Source: Flavobacteriia bacterium (GTDB lineage Bacteria > Bacteroidota > Bacteroidia > Flavobacteriales_D > Crocinitomicaceae). Taken from it: DNA of 64,000 nucleotides. Where the stretch lies: NCBI GenBank assembly GCA_947450325.1, contig CANFUT010000017.1, positions 31,000-94,999 of the forward strand. The letters are read 5' to 3'. The stretch's first letter is position 1. Each line of letters starts with the position of its first letter. Under the pieces are notes generated by a model. That model had not been told where the DNA came from. It worked only from the letters and a program-made list of their open reading frames with translations, and did no database searches. Positions 1 through 9,743 of the stretch are shown piece after piece. Both the position numbers and the translations under genes were made by a program.

Positions 1-1950
1 ATCAGCTTTAACAACTTTTGATCCTGCTCTGTCATCCATTCCTTTCATCATACCACGACGACGGTTCAAGTCACCAACGATATCACCCATGTTTTCTTCT
101 GGAGTTAAAACCTCCAATTTCATGATAGGCTCCAACAAAATCGGTTGACATTTTTTCAAAGCTTCACGGTAAGCCATTTTAGCAGCAACCTCGAAAGACA
201 ATGAATCTGAATCGACAGCGTGGAAAGACCCATCTAACAATTCAACTTTGAATGAATCTACTGGATAACCAGCTAATACACCATTTTTCATTGACTCTTT
301 GAAACCTTTCTCAACTGAAGGAATAAATTCTCTAGGAATGTTACCACCTTTGATTGAGTTAATGAATTCCAATCCTGTTTTTTCAATGTTTTCTTGAGGA
401 GAAATTCTTACCAAGATATCAGCAAATTTTCCACGTCCACCTGATTGTTTTTTGTAAACTTCTCGGTGTTCAACGCTTCCAGTAATTGCTTCACGGTAAG
501 AAACCTGAGGAGCACCTTGATTAACTTCAACTTTGAACTCTCTTTTCAAACGGTCAACGATAATTTCTAAGTGAAGCTCACCCATTCCTTCGATGATAGT
601 TTGTCCTGTTTCGTGATCAGATTTAACTTTGAAAGTTGGATCTTCTTCAGCCAATTTGTTCAAACCGATAGATAATCTATCTGTGTCAGCTTGCGTTTTT
701 GGTTCAATTGCCAATCCAATAACTGGATCTGGGAAATCCATAGATTCTAATACGATTGGATGCCCTTCAGCACACAAAGTATCTCCTGTACGAATATCTT
801 TAAATCCAACAACCGCACCGATATCTCCAGCCCCTAACTCATCAATTTGAATTTGTTTGTTAGCATGCATTTGGAAGATACGTGAAATACGTTCTTTATT
901 GTCTGAACGAGAATTGTAAACGTAAGAACCTGCTGGCAATTTACCAGAATAAGCACGTACGAAACACAAACGTCCAACGAAAGGATCTGTTGCAATTTTA
1001 AAAGCTAAACCAGCAAAAGGCTCATCAAAAGAAGGATTACGAACAATTTCTTCGTCAGTCTTTGGATTGATACCTTCAATAGCACCATTATCCAACGGTG
1101 ATGGTAAAATAGCCATTACATAATCCAACATTGTTTGTACACCTTTATTTTTGAAAGATGAACCACATAACATTGGAACAATTTTTCCAGAAATTGTAGC
1201 AGCACGTAATGCAGCTAAAATTTCATTCTCAGTAATTGAGTTTGGATCTTCGAAGTATTTTTCCATCAAAGACTCATCGAATTCTGCAACTGCTTCCAAT
1301 AATTTCTCACGGTATTCAGTAGCTTCTTCAATCATGTCAGCTGGAATTTCAACTTCTTTAAAAGTCATTCCTTTGTCGTGCTCATTCCAAACAATTCCTC
1401 TCCAGTTAACTAAATCTACCACTCCTTCGAATGAATCTTCAGCACCAATTGGTAATTGCAATGGAACAGCGTAACTTCCTAACATGTCTTTAACTTGCTT
1501 AACGACATTTAAGAAGTCAGCACCAGAACGGTCCATTTTGTTAACGAAACCAATTCTTGGAACATTATAGTTATTAGCTAATCTCCAGTTTGTTTCTGAT
1601 TGAGGCTCTACACCGTCAACTGCAGAAAACAAGAAAACTAAACCATCCAATACTCTTAACGAACGATTCACCTCAACTGTAAAGTCAACGTGTCCTGGAG
1701 TATCAATAATATTTACATGGTATTTCTCATCGCGGTACATCCAGTCGATAGTAACAGCAGCAGAAGTAATTGTAATACCTCTTTCTTGCTCTTGCTCCAT
1801 CCAATCTGTTGTTGCACCACCGTCATGTACTTCACCAATTTTGTGACTCATTCCTGAGTAATACAAAATACGCTCAGTAGTAGTCGTTTTTCCAGCATCA
1901 ATATGTGCTGCAATTCCGATGTTACGGGTATATTTAAGATCTCTAGCCAT
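1..1950 (-). CDS. fusA: Elongation factor G, C-terminus cut by window edge
   Basis: Translation factor GTPase that moves the ribosome along mRNA and, with RRF, recycles it. Reading the minus strand from ATG at 1950 gives [12 protein letters not shown], then the P-loop [10 protein letters not shown], the switch II DTPGH and the guanine-specificity NKMD, followed by domains II-V. 650 codons are present and the frame is open at the window end; EF-G is usually about 700 residues, so roughly 50 C-terminal residues lie outside. It follows rpsG by 5 nt and completes the rpsL-rpsG-fusA str operon order. Identity is certain; only the end is unseen. Confidence 0.97.
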   Translation of the reverse strand, partial: MARDLKYTRNIGIAAHIDAGKTTTTERILYYSGMSHKIGEVHDGGATTDWMEQEQERGITITSAAVTIDWMYRDEKYHVNIIDTPGHVDFTVEVNRSLRVLDGLVFLFSAVDGVEPQSETNWRLANNYNVPRIGFVNKMDRSGADFLNVVKQVKDMLGSYAVPLQLPIGAEDSFEGVVDLVNWRGIVWNEHDKGMTFKEVEIPADMIEEATEYREKLLEAVAEFDESLMEKYFEDPNSITENEILAALRAATISGKIVPMLCGSSFKNKGVQTMLDYVMAILPSPLDNGAIEGINPKTDEEIVRNPSFDEPFAGLAFKIATDPFVGRLCFVRAYSGKLPAGSYVYNSRSDNKERISRIFQMHANKQIQIDELGAGDIGAVVGFKDIRTGDTLCAEGHPIVLESMDFPDPVIGLAIEPKTQADTDRLSIGLNKLAEEDPTFKVKSDHETGQTIIEGMGELHLEIIVDRLKREFKVEVNQGAPQVSYREAITGSVEHREVYKKQSGGRGKFADILVRISPQENIEKTGLEFINSIKGGNIPREFIPSVEKGFKESMKNGVLAGYPVDSFKVELLDGSFHAVDSDSLSFEVAAKMAYREALKKCQPILLEPIMKLEVLTPEENMGDIVGDLNRRRGMMKGMDDRAGSKVVKAD

Positions 1951-1955
1951 GACAA

Positions 1956-2426
1956 TTAAAATCTAAAGTGTGAGAACGCTTTGTTAGCCTCAGCCATACG
2001 AAGTGTATCTTCTTTCTTTTTGTATGCTGCACCTTCTTCTTTAGAAGCTGCGATAATTTCAGACGCTAATTTACCAGCCATAGATTTCTCATTACGCTTA
2101 CGAGCATAACCGATCAACCATTTCATCGCTAATGAATTTTTTCTGTCTTCACGAACTGGTGTTGGAATTTGGAAAGTAGCTCCACCTACACGGCGACTTC
2201 TAACCTCTACACTTGGAGTAACATTTTCCAATGCTTTTTTCCAAGCTTCCAATCCTGTTGTTTCTTCTAACTTAGTATCTACAATTGCCAATGCATCGTA
2301 GAAAATTTTGAACGCTAAGTTTTTCTTCCCATCATACATCAAGTTGTTAACGAATTTCGTTACTTGAACATCGTTGAACTTTGGATCCGGGAGGATGGGG
2401 TTCTTTTTGGCTTTTCTTCTTCTCAT
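1956..2426 (-). CDS. rpsG: 30S ribosomal protein S7
   Basis: Primary binding protein of the 16S rRNA 3' major domain, nucleating assembly of the 30S head. 156 residues, the usual S7 length, starting [15 protein letters not shown], with the conserved [16 protein letters not shown] stretch and the GYARKR segment that contacts rRNA near the E site. It lies 19 nt after rpsL and 5 nt before fusA on the same strand, so it is almost certainly co-transcribed from the rpsL promoter. Nothing unusual was seen. Confidence 0.98.
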   Translation of the reverse strand: MRRRKAKKNPILPDPKFNDVQVTKFVNNLMYDGKKNLAFKIFYDALAIVDTKLEETTGLEAWKKALENVTPSVEVRSRRVGGATFQIPTPVREDRKNSLAMKWLIGYARKRNEKSMAGKLASEIIAASKEEGAAYKKKEDTLRMAEANKAFSHFRF

Positions 2427-2445
2427 TTCTTAGAAAGCTTTAAAA

Positions 2446-2826
2446 TTATTTTTTCGCTTTTGGTCTTTTCGTACCATACTTGGAACGACGCTGAGTTCTT
2501 CCTTCTACTCCAGCTGTATCTTCTGCACCTCGTACAATGTGGTATCTAACCCCAGGAAGATCTTTTACTCTTCCTCCACGTACGAGCACCAAAGAGTGCT
2601 CTTGTAAATTGTGTCCTTCACCACCGATGTAAGCATTGACTTCCTTACCATTAGTGAGACGAACCCTCGCTACTTTTCTCATAGCTGAATTCGGCTTTTT
2701 AGGAGTAGTGGTGTAAACCCTTACACATACCCCTTTGCGTTGCGGACAAGAATCAAGAGCAGCAGATTTGCTTTTCTTTACATTTGCCGTACGACCTTTG
2801 CGAACTAATTGTTGAATAGTTGGCAT
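2446..2826 (-). CDS. rpsL: 30S ribosomal protein S12
   Basis: Decoding-centre protein of the small subunit. From ATG at 2826 the product begins [12 protein letters not shown], the family's standard N-terminus, and is 126 residues long. An in-frame start further upstream (2865) would add 13 residues not typical of S12 and is rejected. The [10 protein letters not shown] and [13 protein letters not shown] loops are present with both lysines (E. coli K43 and K88 equivalents) intact, so no classical streptomycin-resistance change is visible. First gene of the str operon, with a clear promoter 57-86 nt upstream. Confidence 0.98.
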   Translation of the reverse strand: MPTIQQLVRKGRTANVKKSKSAALDSCPQRKGVCVRVYTTTPKKPNSAMRKVARVRLTNGKEVNAYIGGEGHNLQEHSLVLVRGGRVKDLPGVRYHIVRGAEDTAGVEGRTQRRSKYGTKRPKAKK

Positions 2827-2882
2827 ACTAATTCTCTGTGTTTTATAAATAAATAAACTGCCCAAACATACTTTGGGGGGTG

Positions 2883-2912
2883 CAAATATAGCGAATTAAT
2901 TTTAGAAACCAA
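2883..2912 (-). promoter_or_regulatory. Promoter of the str operon (rpsL-rpsG-fusA)
   Basis: On the minus strand TTG (2912-2910) is followed by a 19-nt spacer and TATATTTG (2890-2883). This matches the Bacteroidota primary sigma factor consensus of TTG near -33 and TAnnTTTG near -7. The start of transcription would be around 2876, giving a leader of about 50 nt before rpsL. Seen directly; activity is inferred. Confidence 0.75.
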
Positions 2913-3081
2913 GCGCTTAGCTGTAATTAAATGATTTTTTTCACATCCAATTGTTTAAAATAAAAAAGATGATTCTTTTTTTACTTTGACAATAACGAAA
3001 TTAGAGTATGTAAAAACCTTGAATTTTGTAGCGCTAGAAGGGAAAAGAAATTATTTATGCCTTAAATGAAGATAATCAGAA

Positions 3082-4413
3082 CTAATTGTATTTCTCGATG
3101 AATTTTATTCCAAACGATTCTAATTCCATTAAAATCGGATCGTAAACTTCTTTCATCACTGGTATTTGAACTCCTTTCAATTTTAAGCCACCATTTAAAA
3201 TCATTTTTCCGCAAATAGCGACCGGCAAACCGACTGTATTACTCATAGATGTATACACCTGATTTTCTCCAATATTGACCATGGAAGAAATAATCGTTTC
3301 TTTCTCCCCATCTAAATCACTAACAAATTCATGATGCATCACCAACATGTCTTTATCTTCAGGTGAAAGAACCCATTTTTTCACTAACAAACTTTCAAGC
3401 AATTGTGCTGGAGACGCATTTTCAATTCCAAATGGAATATTATCTTCAAATATACCCAACCAAACAAATTTATTGAATAGTTCCTCATCGTCGAAAGTGA
3501 AATATCTTTTCATTTTATTCTCAACGGTATCTTCAATTTTATAAGGCAAAAAAGCATTCAGAAAACTTCTCGGAGTTAACTGTTCAGATTTTTCTAACTT
3601 ATAGGTATCATCAGTCATTCCTAACTGCACAAAAACATTCCAAGCTTTACAGAAATCTTTTCTTCTTAACGTACCTCTATATATAGTAGGAATATTTTCT
3701 AATCCATAAACGCTTCTGTATGATAACGAATCTCTATTTGCATACCCCTCGAATTTGCCATAACCTTCAATTTCAATCTCATCTAATCGTTGAAAAAGCT
3801 GACCATAAGGGATATATTTGTATTGATTTTCCTCGATAAAACAAGCCGCACCTCCCTGACCCGCCAACACAACATTGCGAGGGTTCCATGTAAATTTATA
3901 GTTCCAAGGATTATCGTCATTTTCTGGAGCAATTAATCCACCACAAAAAGATTTGAAACTATACATCTTCCTTCCTCTTTCTTTGATTTCATCCAATATC
4001 TTAGCTGCACTCATGTGGTCGATACCCGGATCTACTCCAATCTCATTCATTATGATAATTCCTGCGTTTTTTGCGGCTTCATCAAGCAATCTCATTTCAG
4101 GGGAAACGTAGGAAGGAGTAATCAGATTCGTTTTTAGTTCAATACAGTCTTTGGCAACTTCAACGTGAAAACGGGCTGGAAGCATGCTGACAACTAAATC
4201 TGCTTTCTCAATCTCCGGTCGTCGTTCGATTGGATTTAATGCATTAAAACTTAAAGCAATTCCAGCAGGGTGGTTATTCAATTTGCGTTTTACCAATTCA
4301 ATATCTTGATCAACAACCCTAACCTGCCAATTATTTTCGATTGAATTGTCCAAAAAATAACGAATCAATGAAGAACTTGACATACCCGCCCCTATCACTA
4401 AAATTGTTTGCAT
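3082..4413 (-). CDS. Saccharopine dehydrogenase family protein (LYS9-like)
   Basis: 443-residue oxidoreductase with an N-terminal NAD(P)-binding Rossmann fold: TILVIGAGMSSSS at residues 3-15 and an acidic residue ending the second strand (VVDQD). The segments NEIGVDPGIDHMSA and IPTIYRGTLRRKDFCKAWN are characteristic of the glutamate-forming saccharopine dehydrogenase group, which interconverts saccharopine with aminoadipate semialdehyde and glutamate in lysine metabolism. Whether this bacterium uses it for lysine breakdown or another substrate cannot be told from here. It stands alone between the str operon and the divergent prs gene. A TAACTTTG box at 4440-4433 is a likely -7 element. Confidence 0.85.
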   Translation of the reverse strand: MQTILVIGAGMSSSSLIRYFLDNSIENNWQVRVVDQDIELVKRKLNNHPAGIALSFNALNPIERRPEIEKADLVVSMLPARFHVEVAKDCIELKTNLITPSYVSPEMRLLDEAAKNAGIIIMNEIGVDPGIDHMSAAKILDEIKERGRKMYSFKSFCGGLIAPENDDNPWNYKFTWNPRNVVLAGQGGAACFIEENQYKYIPYGQLFQRLDEIEIEGYGKFEGYANRDSLSYRSVYGLENIPTIYRGTLRRKDFCKAWNVFVQLGMTDDTYKLEKSEQLTPRSFLNAFLPYKIEDTVENKMKRYFTFDDEELFNKFVWLGIFEDNIPFGIENASPAQLLESLLVKKWVLSPEDKDMLVMHHEFVSDLDGEKETIISSMVNIGENQVYTSMSNTVGLPVAICGKMILNGGLKLKGVQIPVMKEVYDPILMELESFGIKFIEKYN

Positions 4414-4432
4414 GACTGAATTTATAAAAGCG

Positions 4433-4440
4433 CAAAGTTA
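4433..4440 (-). promoter_or_regulatory. Probable -7 box of the saccharopine dehydrogenase gene
   Basis: TAACTTTG on the minus strand, 20 nt before the ATG at 4413, fits TAnnTTTG. No TTG at the ideal 19-nt distance was found; a TTG with a 15-nt spacer is present. Candidate only. Confidence 0.45.
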
Positions 4441-4613
4441 TATAATTTGCAACTACAAAAAGTGTCGAAAACACACATAATTAAGGAATGATTTAAACCT
4501 TTTATTAACAAATTCAAAGTTCGAAATAAGTAAAGAACTGATACTTCAATAAATCTCTTCATTTTTAAAAACTGAATAATCATTTTAGATTTTCAAAATC
4601 CATAAAAAAATAA

Positions 4614-4621
4614 TACCTTTG
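4614..4621 (+). promoter_or_regulatory. Probable -7 box of prs
   Basis: TACCTTTG matches TAnnTTTG and ends 20 nt before the prs ATG, the same distance seen at other genes in the window. The upstream region is A/T-rich with no clear TTG at -33. Confidence 0.5.
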
Positions 4622-4641
4622 CAACCTCTAAAACTAGAAAA

Positions 4642-5577
4642 ATGTCAGTTGGTGTAAAAATTTTCTCAGGAAGGGCTTCACAAGATTTAGCAAATAGAAT
4701 TGCAAAATCTTACGGAATCTCTTTAGGTGACGTGAAAGTAATGGAATTTAGTGATGGTGAATTTCAACCTTCATTTGAAGAAACTGTTCGTGGTCAAGAT
4801 GTTTTTATCGTTCAATCAACGATGCCACCTGCTGACAATCTTTTTGAACTTTTATTGATGGTTGATGCTGCTAAAAGAGCTTCTGCTAGAAAAATTATCG
4901 CTGTAATTCCTTATTTCGGTTTTGCTCGTCAAGACAGAAAAGACAAACCACGAGTTGCTATCGGTGCTAAATTGGTTGCCAATATGTTAATGGCCGCAGG
5001 TGTAGATCGTATCATAACTATGGATTTACATGCTGATCAAATTCAAGGTTTCTTTGAAGTTCCAGTTGACCATTTATTTGCTTCAACTATTTTCTACCAA
5101 GAAATGTTGGCACTAAATAATGGAAATCTAATCGTCGCTGCTCCTGACGCAGGAGGTGCAAAGCGTGCAAATTCTTATGCTAAAAAATTAGATACAGGTT
5201 TGGCAATTTGTCACAAGCAAAGAAAGAAAGCAAATGAAGTTGCCGAAATGACCGTTATTGGAGATGTGGCAGGAAAAGATGTTATCTTGATTGATGACAT
5301 GTGTGACACCGCTGGAACATTAACCAAAGCAGCAGATTTATTCATGGAAAAAGGTGCTTTAAGTGTTCGTGCTTTTTGCACCCACGCTGTTCTTTCAGGG
5401 CCTGCATACGAAAGAATCAATAATTCTCGTTTGACTGAATTAATCGTAACTGATACGATTCCGTTAAAGCAACATTCAGACAAAATCAGAGTGCTTCCAA
5501 TTGACGCACTTTTTTCTGATGTAATTCGTAGATTGGTGAATAATCAATCTATCAGTTCTCACTTTGTAATATCATAA
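4642..5577 (+). CDS. prs: Ribose-phosphate pyrophosphokinase (PRPP synthetase)
   Basis: Transfers pyrophosphate from ATP to ribose 5-phosphate, making PRPP for purine, pyrimidine, histidine, tryptophan and NAD synthesis. 311 residues, normal for the family. Visible signatures are FSDGEFQPSFEETVRG near the N-terminus, the ATP-loop region FARQDRKDKPR, the metal/ATP site TMDLHADQIQGFF, and the PRPP-binding loop VILIDDMCDTAGTL. It is 19 nt upstream of rplY on the same strand, a prs-rplY order common in bacteria. A TAnnTTTG box lies just upstream. Confidence 0.97.
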   Translation: MSVGVKIFSGRASQDLANRIAKSYGISLGDVKVMEFSDGEFQPSFEETVRGQDVFIVQSTMPPADNLFELLLMVDAAKRASARKIIAVIPYFGFARQDRKDKPRVAIGAKLVANMLMAAGVDRIITMDLHADQIQGFFEVPVDHLFASTIFYQEMLALNNGNLIVAAPDAGGAKRANSYAKKLDTGLAICHKQRKKANEVAEMTVIGDVAGKDVILIDDMCDTAGTLTKAADLFMEKGALSVRAFCTHAVLSGPAYERINNSRLTELIVTDTIPLKQHSDKIRVLPIDALFSDVIRRLVNNQSISSHFVIS

Positions 5578-5596
5578 ACAATAAATAACAAGTAAA

Positions 5597-6187
5597 ATGA
5601 AAGTAATCTCATTGAGCGGTTCGGTTAGATCGAACGTAGGGAAAAAAGATGCTGCAGCTCTACGAAGAGCAGACTTGGTACCATGCGTACTTTACGGTCA
5701 AGGCACACAAACTCACTTTTCTGCAAAGAAAAATGACATTGAAAAATTGGTTTTCACACCAGAAGTTTATCAAGTTGAATTAGATATCGATGGACAAAAA
5801 GCGACTGCTATCATCCAAGATATTCAGCAAGATCCTATCAAAGGAACAGTAAGACACATTGATTTCTTCCAGTTAGATGCTAACAAACCAGTAAGAGTTG
5901 GTTTGCCAGTTCGTTTAACAGGTGCTTCTCGTGGTGTACTTGCCGGAGGTAAATTGTTACAAGTTTTCCGTCGTTTAACAGTTGTTGGTTTACCTGGTTC
6001 TTTACCAGATGCTATCACTATCGACATTACTAAATTGCGTATTGGTCAATCAATTCGTGTTAGTCAAATTGACAGCAACGACTTGAAATTCTTGGAACCA
6101 GCTAACGCAGTTGTAGTTTCAGTTAAAATGGCTCGTGGTGCTGCAAAAGGTTCTGATGCAGACGACGAAGATGAAGAAGAAGCATAA
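5597..6187 (+). CDS. rplY: 50S ribosomal protein L25 (long Ctc/TL5-type)
   Basis: 5S rRNA-binding protein of the large subunit. 196 residues, so the two-domain Ctc/TL5 form rather than the ~95-residue enterobacterial form: an N-terminal L25 domain (roughly 1-90, containing LRRADLVPCVLYG and RHIDFFQLD) and a C-terminal beta domain (about 95-180), ending in a very acidic tail (SDADDEDEEEA). It follows prs by 19 nt and is directly followed by a strong hairpin terminator, which closes this two-gene unit. Confidence 0.95.
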   Translation: MKVISLSGSVRSNVGKKDAAALRRADLVPCVLYGQGTQTHFSAKKNDIEKLVFTPEVYQVELDIDGQKATAIIQDIQQDPIKGTVRHIDFFQLDANKPVRVGLPVRLTGASRGVLAGGKLLQVFRRLTVVGLPGSLPDAITIDITKLRIGQSIRVSQIDSNDLKFLEPANAVVVSVKMARGAAKGSDADDEDEEEA

Positions 6188-6207
6188 AATTCTAATTCAA
6201 AATAATA

Positions 6208-6238
6208 AAATCCTGGCTTCGGTCAGGATTTTTTTTTG
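6208..6238 (+). terminator. Rho-independent terminator after rplY
   Basis: A 10-bp stem (6208-6217 with 6222-6231, one G-U pair) is capped by a CTTCGG tetraloop and followed by a run of T to 6237. This is an intrinsic terminator for prs-rplY. Confidence 0.9.
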
Positions 6239-6314
6239 CTTCAAACTTTCTTTTAAAAGTCTGAAAATCAAAAAAGATTATAGAATCAATTAGATAATAT
6301 TGAATTTTTTAAAT

Positions 6315-6322
6315 TAATTTTG
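6315..6322 (+). promoter_or_regulatory. Probable -7 box for the plug-only protein gene
   Basis: TAATTTTG fits TAnnTTTG and lies 59 nt before the ATG at 6382. No TTG sits at the preferred spacing. Candidate only. Confidence 0.4.
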
Positions 6323-6381
6323 TGGAATTGAAATGCCACACGCATCCTTATAGAAATGTTTAATCTTAAAACTTACAAATT

Positions 6382-7101
6382 ATGAAAAAGTTAATTTTTA
6401 CAGCACTTCTAGCTTTACCAGGAATCGCAAGTGCACAAGGCGCGTTTGGTGAAATCATCGGAACCGTAATTAATGCTGATAGCATGAAACTATCTCATGC
6501 GACTGTCTACACAGAATCAAATGGAACAATCTACAAAGATTTGACCGATATGAACGGGAAATTCAGAATTTCAGCCATTCCTGCAGGAAAATATTTATTC
6601 ACTATCGTTGCTGAAGGCGATACCATGAAAAATATCCCGGGAGAAATCAACATGGATGGCATCGAAAACTTACAAACCATTGTATTTGAACCAAGCGGAG
6701 AAGACTTAGGAGAACTTACAGTTGTTTATGATCGAAATGAAATTCATTTATTGAAATACGGCGTAAATCCAGTAATCAAAATGAGTTCAGAAGAAATCAA
6801 AAGAAGTCCTTTGAAATTCAACCAAACTGCCATGATTGCAGCCATGTCTTCTGACATCAAAGTTGCCGACGATGGACAATTGGTTTTCAGAGGAGCAAGA
6901 AAAGGTGACATGATTTACATGATGGACGGCGTTAAAATGAATGCAGTATCAAACGTTCCAAGTTGTTCAATCGGCGAAATGATGGTCTACACAGGTGGAA
7001 TTCCAGCAAAATACGGTGACACAACAGGTGGCGTTGTCGTAATGGAAACTAAAAGTTACTTTGATTTATATAGAGAATGGAAATCAAGTCAGAATAAATA
7101 A
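6382..7101 (+). CDS. Exported carboxypeptidase-regulatory-like / TonB-plug protein without a barrel
   Basis: 239 residues. A Sec signal peptide ends at about ASAQ (residues 16-19). Residues ~22-105 form a carboxypeptidase-regulatory-like (CarboxypepD_reg) beta-sandwich, seen in GEIIGTVINADSMKLSHATVY and the DMNGKFRISAIPAGKY turn. Residues ~125-225 resemble the plug domain of TonB-dependent receptors (FRGARKGDMIYMMDGVKM, GGIPAKYGDTTGGVVVMETK). Such receptors normally continue into a 500-800-residue barrel; here the frame stops soon after the plug with no barrel sequence downstream, only a terminator. Known receptors use both domains for outer-membrane uptake; the role of a stand-alone version is unknown to me. 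Confidence 0.7.
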   Translation: MKKLIFTALLALPGIASAQGAFGEIIGTVINADSMKLSHATVYTESNGTIYKDLTDMNGKFRISAIPAGKYLFTIVAEGDTMKNIPGEINMDGIENLQTIVFEPSGEDLGELTVVYDRNEIHLLKYGVNPVIKMSSEEIKRSPLKFNQTAMIAAMSSDIKVADDGQLVFRGARKGDMIYMMDGVKMNAVSNVPSCSIGEMMVYTGGIPAKYGDTTGGVVVMETKSYFDLYREWKSSQNK

Positions 7102-7120
7102 TAAATATTCACACTAAACC

Positions 7121-7157
7121 AAAAGCGCCCGACTCTCAAAGAATCGGGCGCTTTTTA
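7121..7157. terminator. Bidirectional terminator between plug protein gene and manC
   Basis: An 11-bp stem (7122-7132 with 7144-7154, core GCGCCCGA/TCGGGCGC) with A-run before and T-run after lies between two convergent genes, so it can end transcripts from both sides. Confidence 0.88.
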
Positions 7158-7175
7158 TATATCTTATATTTGAAA

Positions 7176-8267
7176 TCAGTCTTTCTTGAAAAAACTTGGA
7201 CTTGATTCCTCCATTGGAGCCATGTATTTCTTCAAGTTTTGCTCATCATTTTTATTCAAAATCATTAACATATTGTCTGATTCAACCACAATGTGATTGT
7301 TCAAACCTTCAATCAAAGCCAATTTTGAATTTGGTAAATTTACAATGCAATTACTAGAATTGATCATGTAAACATTGTCTCCAATAACCGCATTTCCATT
7401 GTAGTCCTTTTCTAAATGCGTGTAAACACTTCCCCAAGTTCCTAAATCAGACCAATCGAAATTTGCCAATACAACATCTACATTTTTAGCGTTTTCCATC
7501 ACAGCAAAATCGATAGAAATATCTTCACAAACTTCAAAGCAGTGATTAATCGAAGCTTGCTCATCGGAAGTATTGTAAAAACCGTTTTCCTCTGAAAACA
7601 ATCCCAACAAATCTGGTTTAAATTTCTTTAATGCATCTAAAATTGTATTTGCAGTCCAAACAAAAATCCCTGAATTCCAATAGTAATTCCCTGACTTCAA
7701 AAACAACTCAGCTACCTCTCTATCAGGCTTTTCAGTAAAATGTTTTACTTCTCTAACTTGTCCACCTAAAATATCACCTTGTTCAGTAAACTCAATATAA
7801 CCATATCCAGTATCAGGACGTGTTGGCTTGATACCTAAGGTAACTAATCGATCATTTTGATTCGCTGTATTGATTGCTATCTGAACAATTTCAATAAACT
7901 TATCTTCTTTCAAAATCAAGTGGTCCGACGGTGCAACAATCAATGTTGCTTTTGGATTCATTGAATGAATTTTAGAAGCTGCATAAGCAATACAAGGCGC
8001 CGTATTTTTTCTTTTTGGCTCAGTTAAAATTTGACTCAAAGAAATCATTGGCAATTGCTCTTTCACTAAATCTACATAACCTTCATTGGTCATAATGTAG
8101 ATTTGAGTTTCAGGTGCAATTTTTGTCAATCGCTCAAAAGTCATTTGCAACAAAGATTTTCCAATCCCAAGAACATCTAAAAATTGTTTTGGTTTTTGCG
8201 GCGTTGACATTGGCCAAAAGCGGCTCCCAATGCCGCCAGCCATAATGATACAATAATTATTTTCCAT
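7176..8267 (-). CDS. manC: Mannose-1-phosphate guanylyltransferase
   Basis: Makes GDP-mannose from mannose 1-phosphate and GTP for surface glycans. It has the nucleotidyltransferase signature MAGGIGSRFWPMS...PKQF near the N-terminus and the FTEKP motif in the middle. 363 residues from ATG at 8267, the single-domain form without the C-terminal phosphomannose isomerase part. A TTG five codons upstream (8282) overlaps the preceding stop but would precede the family's normal N-terminus, so ATG is preferred. Likely co-transcribed with the SprT-like gene, 11 nt upstream. Two glycosyltransferases elsewhere in the window could use such sugars, but no linkage is shown. Confidence 0.93.
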   Translation of the reverse strand: MENNYCIIMAGGIGSRFWPMSTPQKPKQFLDVLGIGKSLLQMTFERLTKIAPETQIYIMTNEGYVDLVKEQLPMISLSQILTEPKRKNTAPCIAYAASKIHSMNPKATLIVAPSDHLILKEDKFIEIVQIAINTANQNDRLVTLGIKPTRPDTGYGYIEFTEQGDILGGQVREVKHFTEKPDREVAELFLKSGNYYWNSGIFVWTANTILDALKKFKPDLLGLFSEENGFYNTSDEQASINHCFEVCEDISIDFAVMENAKNVDVVLANFDWSDLGTWGSVYTHLEKDYNGNAVIGDNVYMINSSNCIVNLPNSKLALIEGLNNHIVVESDNMLMILNKNDEQNLKKYMAPMEESSPSFFKKD

Positions 8268-8278
8268 GTTAATATATC

Positions 8279-8908
8279 TCAAATTAATGGTTTCACTTCT
8301 GTGAGCGCATGCACTAAATACTTTTTATTACTCGATATTTCATCACACAAATATCTTTTTCTTCGTAATTCGCGCTTGATAAAATGTTTGCCTTGAAGCA
8401 CAAAAGTAGTATTTTTCGGCAATGATTCAAGTAAAACAATTCCTTCTTTTGGTTTATCATAAGTTCTCAAAACCCTTGTCAAATTTACATCAGAACACGA
8501 AGATGCTTTTGTGTTTGTCAACGATTGAACCAAAGCGTTTAAAATATCTTTTGGCAATAGACCAGAATCTATTGCAGGTAACAATAAGCTTCTATAAATA
8601 CTTTTCCATTCTTCGCCATGTGGTTTGACACGATGACCAAATTCCAAAAAAGTTTTCAAATGTGCAAATTCATGCAGCGTTGTAATCAAAAATGCGTAGG
8701 GATTTAAATCTCCATTTACAGTAATCTGCGATTTCTCGCCATTCATTCCCGCTCTAAAATCACCTAATTTAGTGGTACGCGGCGCAACAATTTTAAAGCT
8801 TACTGGATTTTCAAACAACAAATTAACAACCATTTCCTCGAAGCCGTTTGGCACAAATGCCTTTAATTTCTCAAGAATTAATTGCCTTTTATTCGTTGTT
8901 TTCATCAT
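8279..8908 (-). CDS. SprT-like zinc metalloprotease-fold protein
   Basis: 209 residues from the tandem ATGs at 8908/8905; a TTG at 8938 would add an unsupported extension. The HEFAH motif (HExxH) with a third histidine in KPHGEEW is the SprT/SprT-like zinc site. The C-terminal part, with an arginine/lysine-rich stretch (RELRRKRYLC), may be a nucleic-acid-binding or zinc-ribbon remnant, although only scattered cysteines are seen. Eukaryotic relatives (Spartan) cleave DNA-protein crosslinks; the bacterial function is poorly defined. It is upstream of manC in an apparent two-gene unit and divergent from mlaE. Confidence 0.8.
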   Translation of the reverse strand: MMKTTNKRQLILEKLKAFVPNGFEEMVVNLLFENPVSFKIVAPRTTKLGDFRAGMNGEKSQITVNGDLNPYAFLITTLHEFAHLKTFLEFGHRVKPHGEEWKSIYRSLLLPAIDSGLLPKDILNALVQSLTNTKASSCSDVNLTRVLRTYDKPKEGIVLLESLPKNTTFVLQGKHFIKRELRRKRYLCDEISSNKKYLVHALTEVKPLI

Positions 8909-9002
8909 TCTGACGTTAAAATTAATTGAAGTAATCAATATTGATTCATAAAAATGGAAATTCTCTTCAAAAAAACGAAATTATACATTAATTTAGCGGT
9001 CA

Positions 9003-9743
9003 GTGAAGATACTAGAAAACATAGGGAAATATTGCATAATGCTTTGGATTGTTTTTTCTAAACCAGAAAAATTCAAAATTTTCCGCAAAAGAACATTTGA
9101 TGAAATTCAAACCATTGGTATAAATTCTTTACCAATCGTTGCGTTAATGTCTGTATTTATTGGTGGTGTAATTGCATTGCAAACTGCTTCCAACATGGAC
9201 AACCCCATCCTTCCAGATTATACAATCGGTTTCATTACACGTTCAAGTACGATATTAGAATTATCTCCAACAATTATCTCTTTGATTTTAGCAGGAAAAG
9301 TTGGATCCAATGTAGCTTCTGAAATTGGAACAATGAGAATTACCGAACAAATTGATGCACTAGAAATTATGGGCGTTAATTCATTGACTTACTTGGTACT
9401 TCCTAAAATCGTAGCTGCCGTTATTTTCTTCCCAATTTTGATTACTTTTTCAATGACTTTAGGCATTGTTGGTGGCTGGATTTCATTGATAATTGCAGAT
9501 TTATCAACTACAGAAACCTATTTGATTGGAATCAGATATTATTTCAAGACTGGAGATATAGTTTATGCATTGACTAAAACTGTTGTTTTTGGATTCTTAA
9601 TCGTTTCAATCTCTTCATTCTATGGCTACTATTCAAAAGGCGGCTCTTTGGACGTTGGCCGTTCGTCGACCCAAGCAGTTGTGAGCAGCAGTATCGCAAT
9701 TTTAGTAGCTAATTTCTTACTTACCCAAATGATTCTTTTGTAA
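9003..9743 (+). CDS. mlaE: MlaE-type ABC transporter permease
   Basis: Inner-membrane permease of the Mla-type phospholipid transport system that keeps outer-membrane lipid asymmetry. 246 residues with about five hydrophobic segments and the family hallmark LAGKVGSNVASEIGTMRITEQIDALEIMG (quoted in part: GKVGSNVASEIGTMR, EQIDALE). The start is GTG at 9003, giving MKILENIGKYCIM; the next in-frame ATG would trim a region usually present. The stop codon shares one base with the mlaF ATG, so the two are translationally coupled. No MCE/MlaD substrate-binding gene is next to it. Confidence 0.92.
   Translation: MKILENIGKYCIMLWIVFSKPEKFKIFRKRTFDEIQTIGINSLPIVALMSVFIGGVIALQTASNMDNPILPDYTIGFITRSSTILELSPTIISLILAGKVGSNVASEIGTMRITEQIDALEIMGVNSLTYLVLPKIVAAVIFFPILITFSMTLGIVGGWISLIIADLSTTETYLIGIRYYFKTGDIVYALTKTVVFGFLIVSISSFYGYYSKGGSLDVGRSSTQAVVSSSIAILVANFLLTQMILL

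Noticed and set aside
2827..2865. 13-residue N-terminal extension of rpsL
   Set aside because: S12 proteins begin MPTIQQL; the extension falls in the operon leader.
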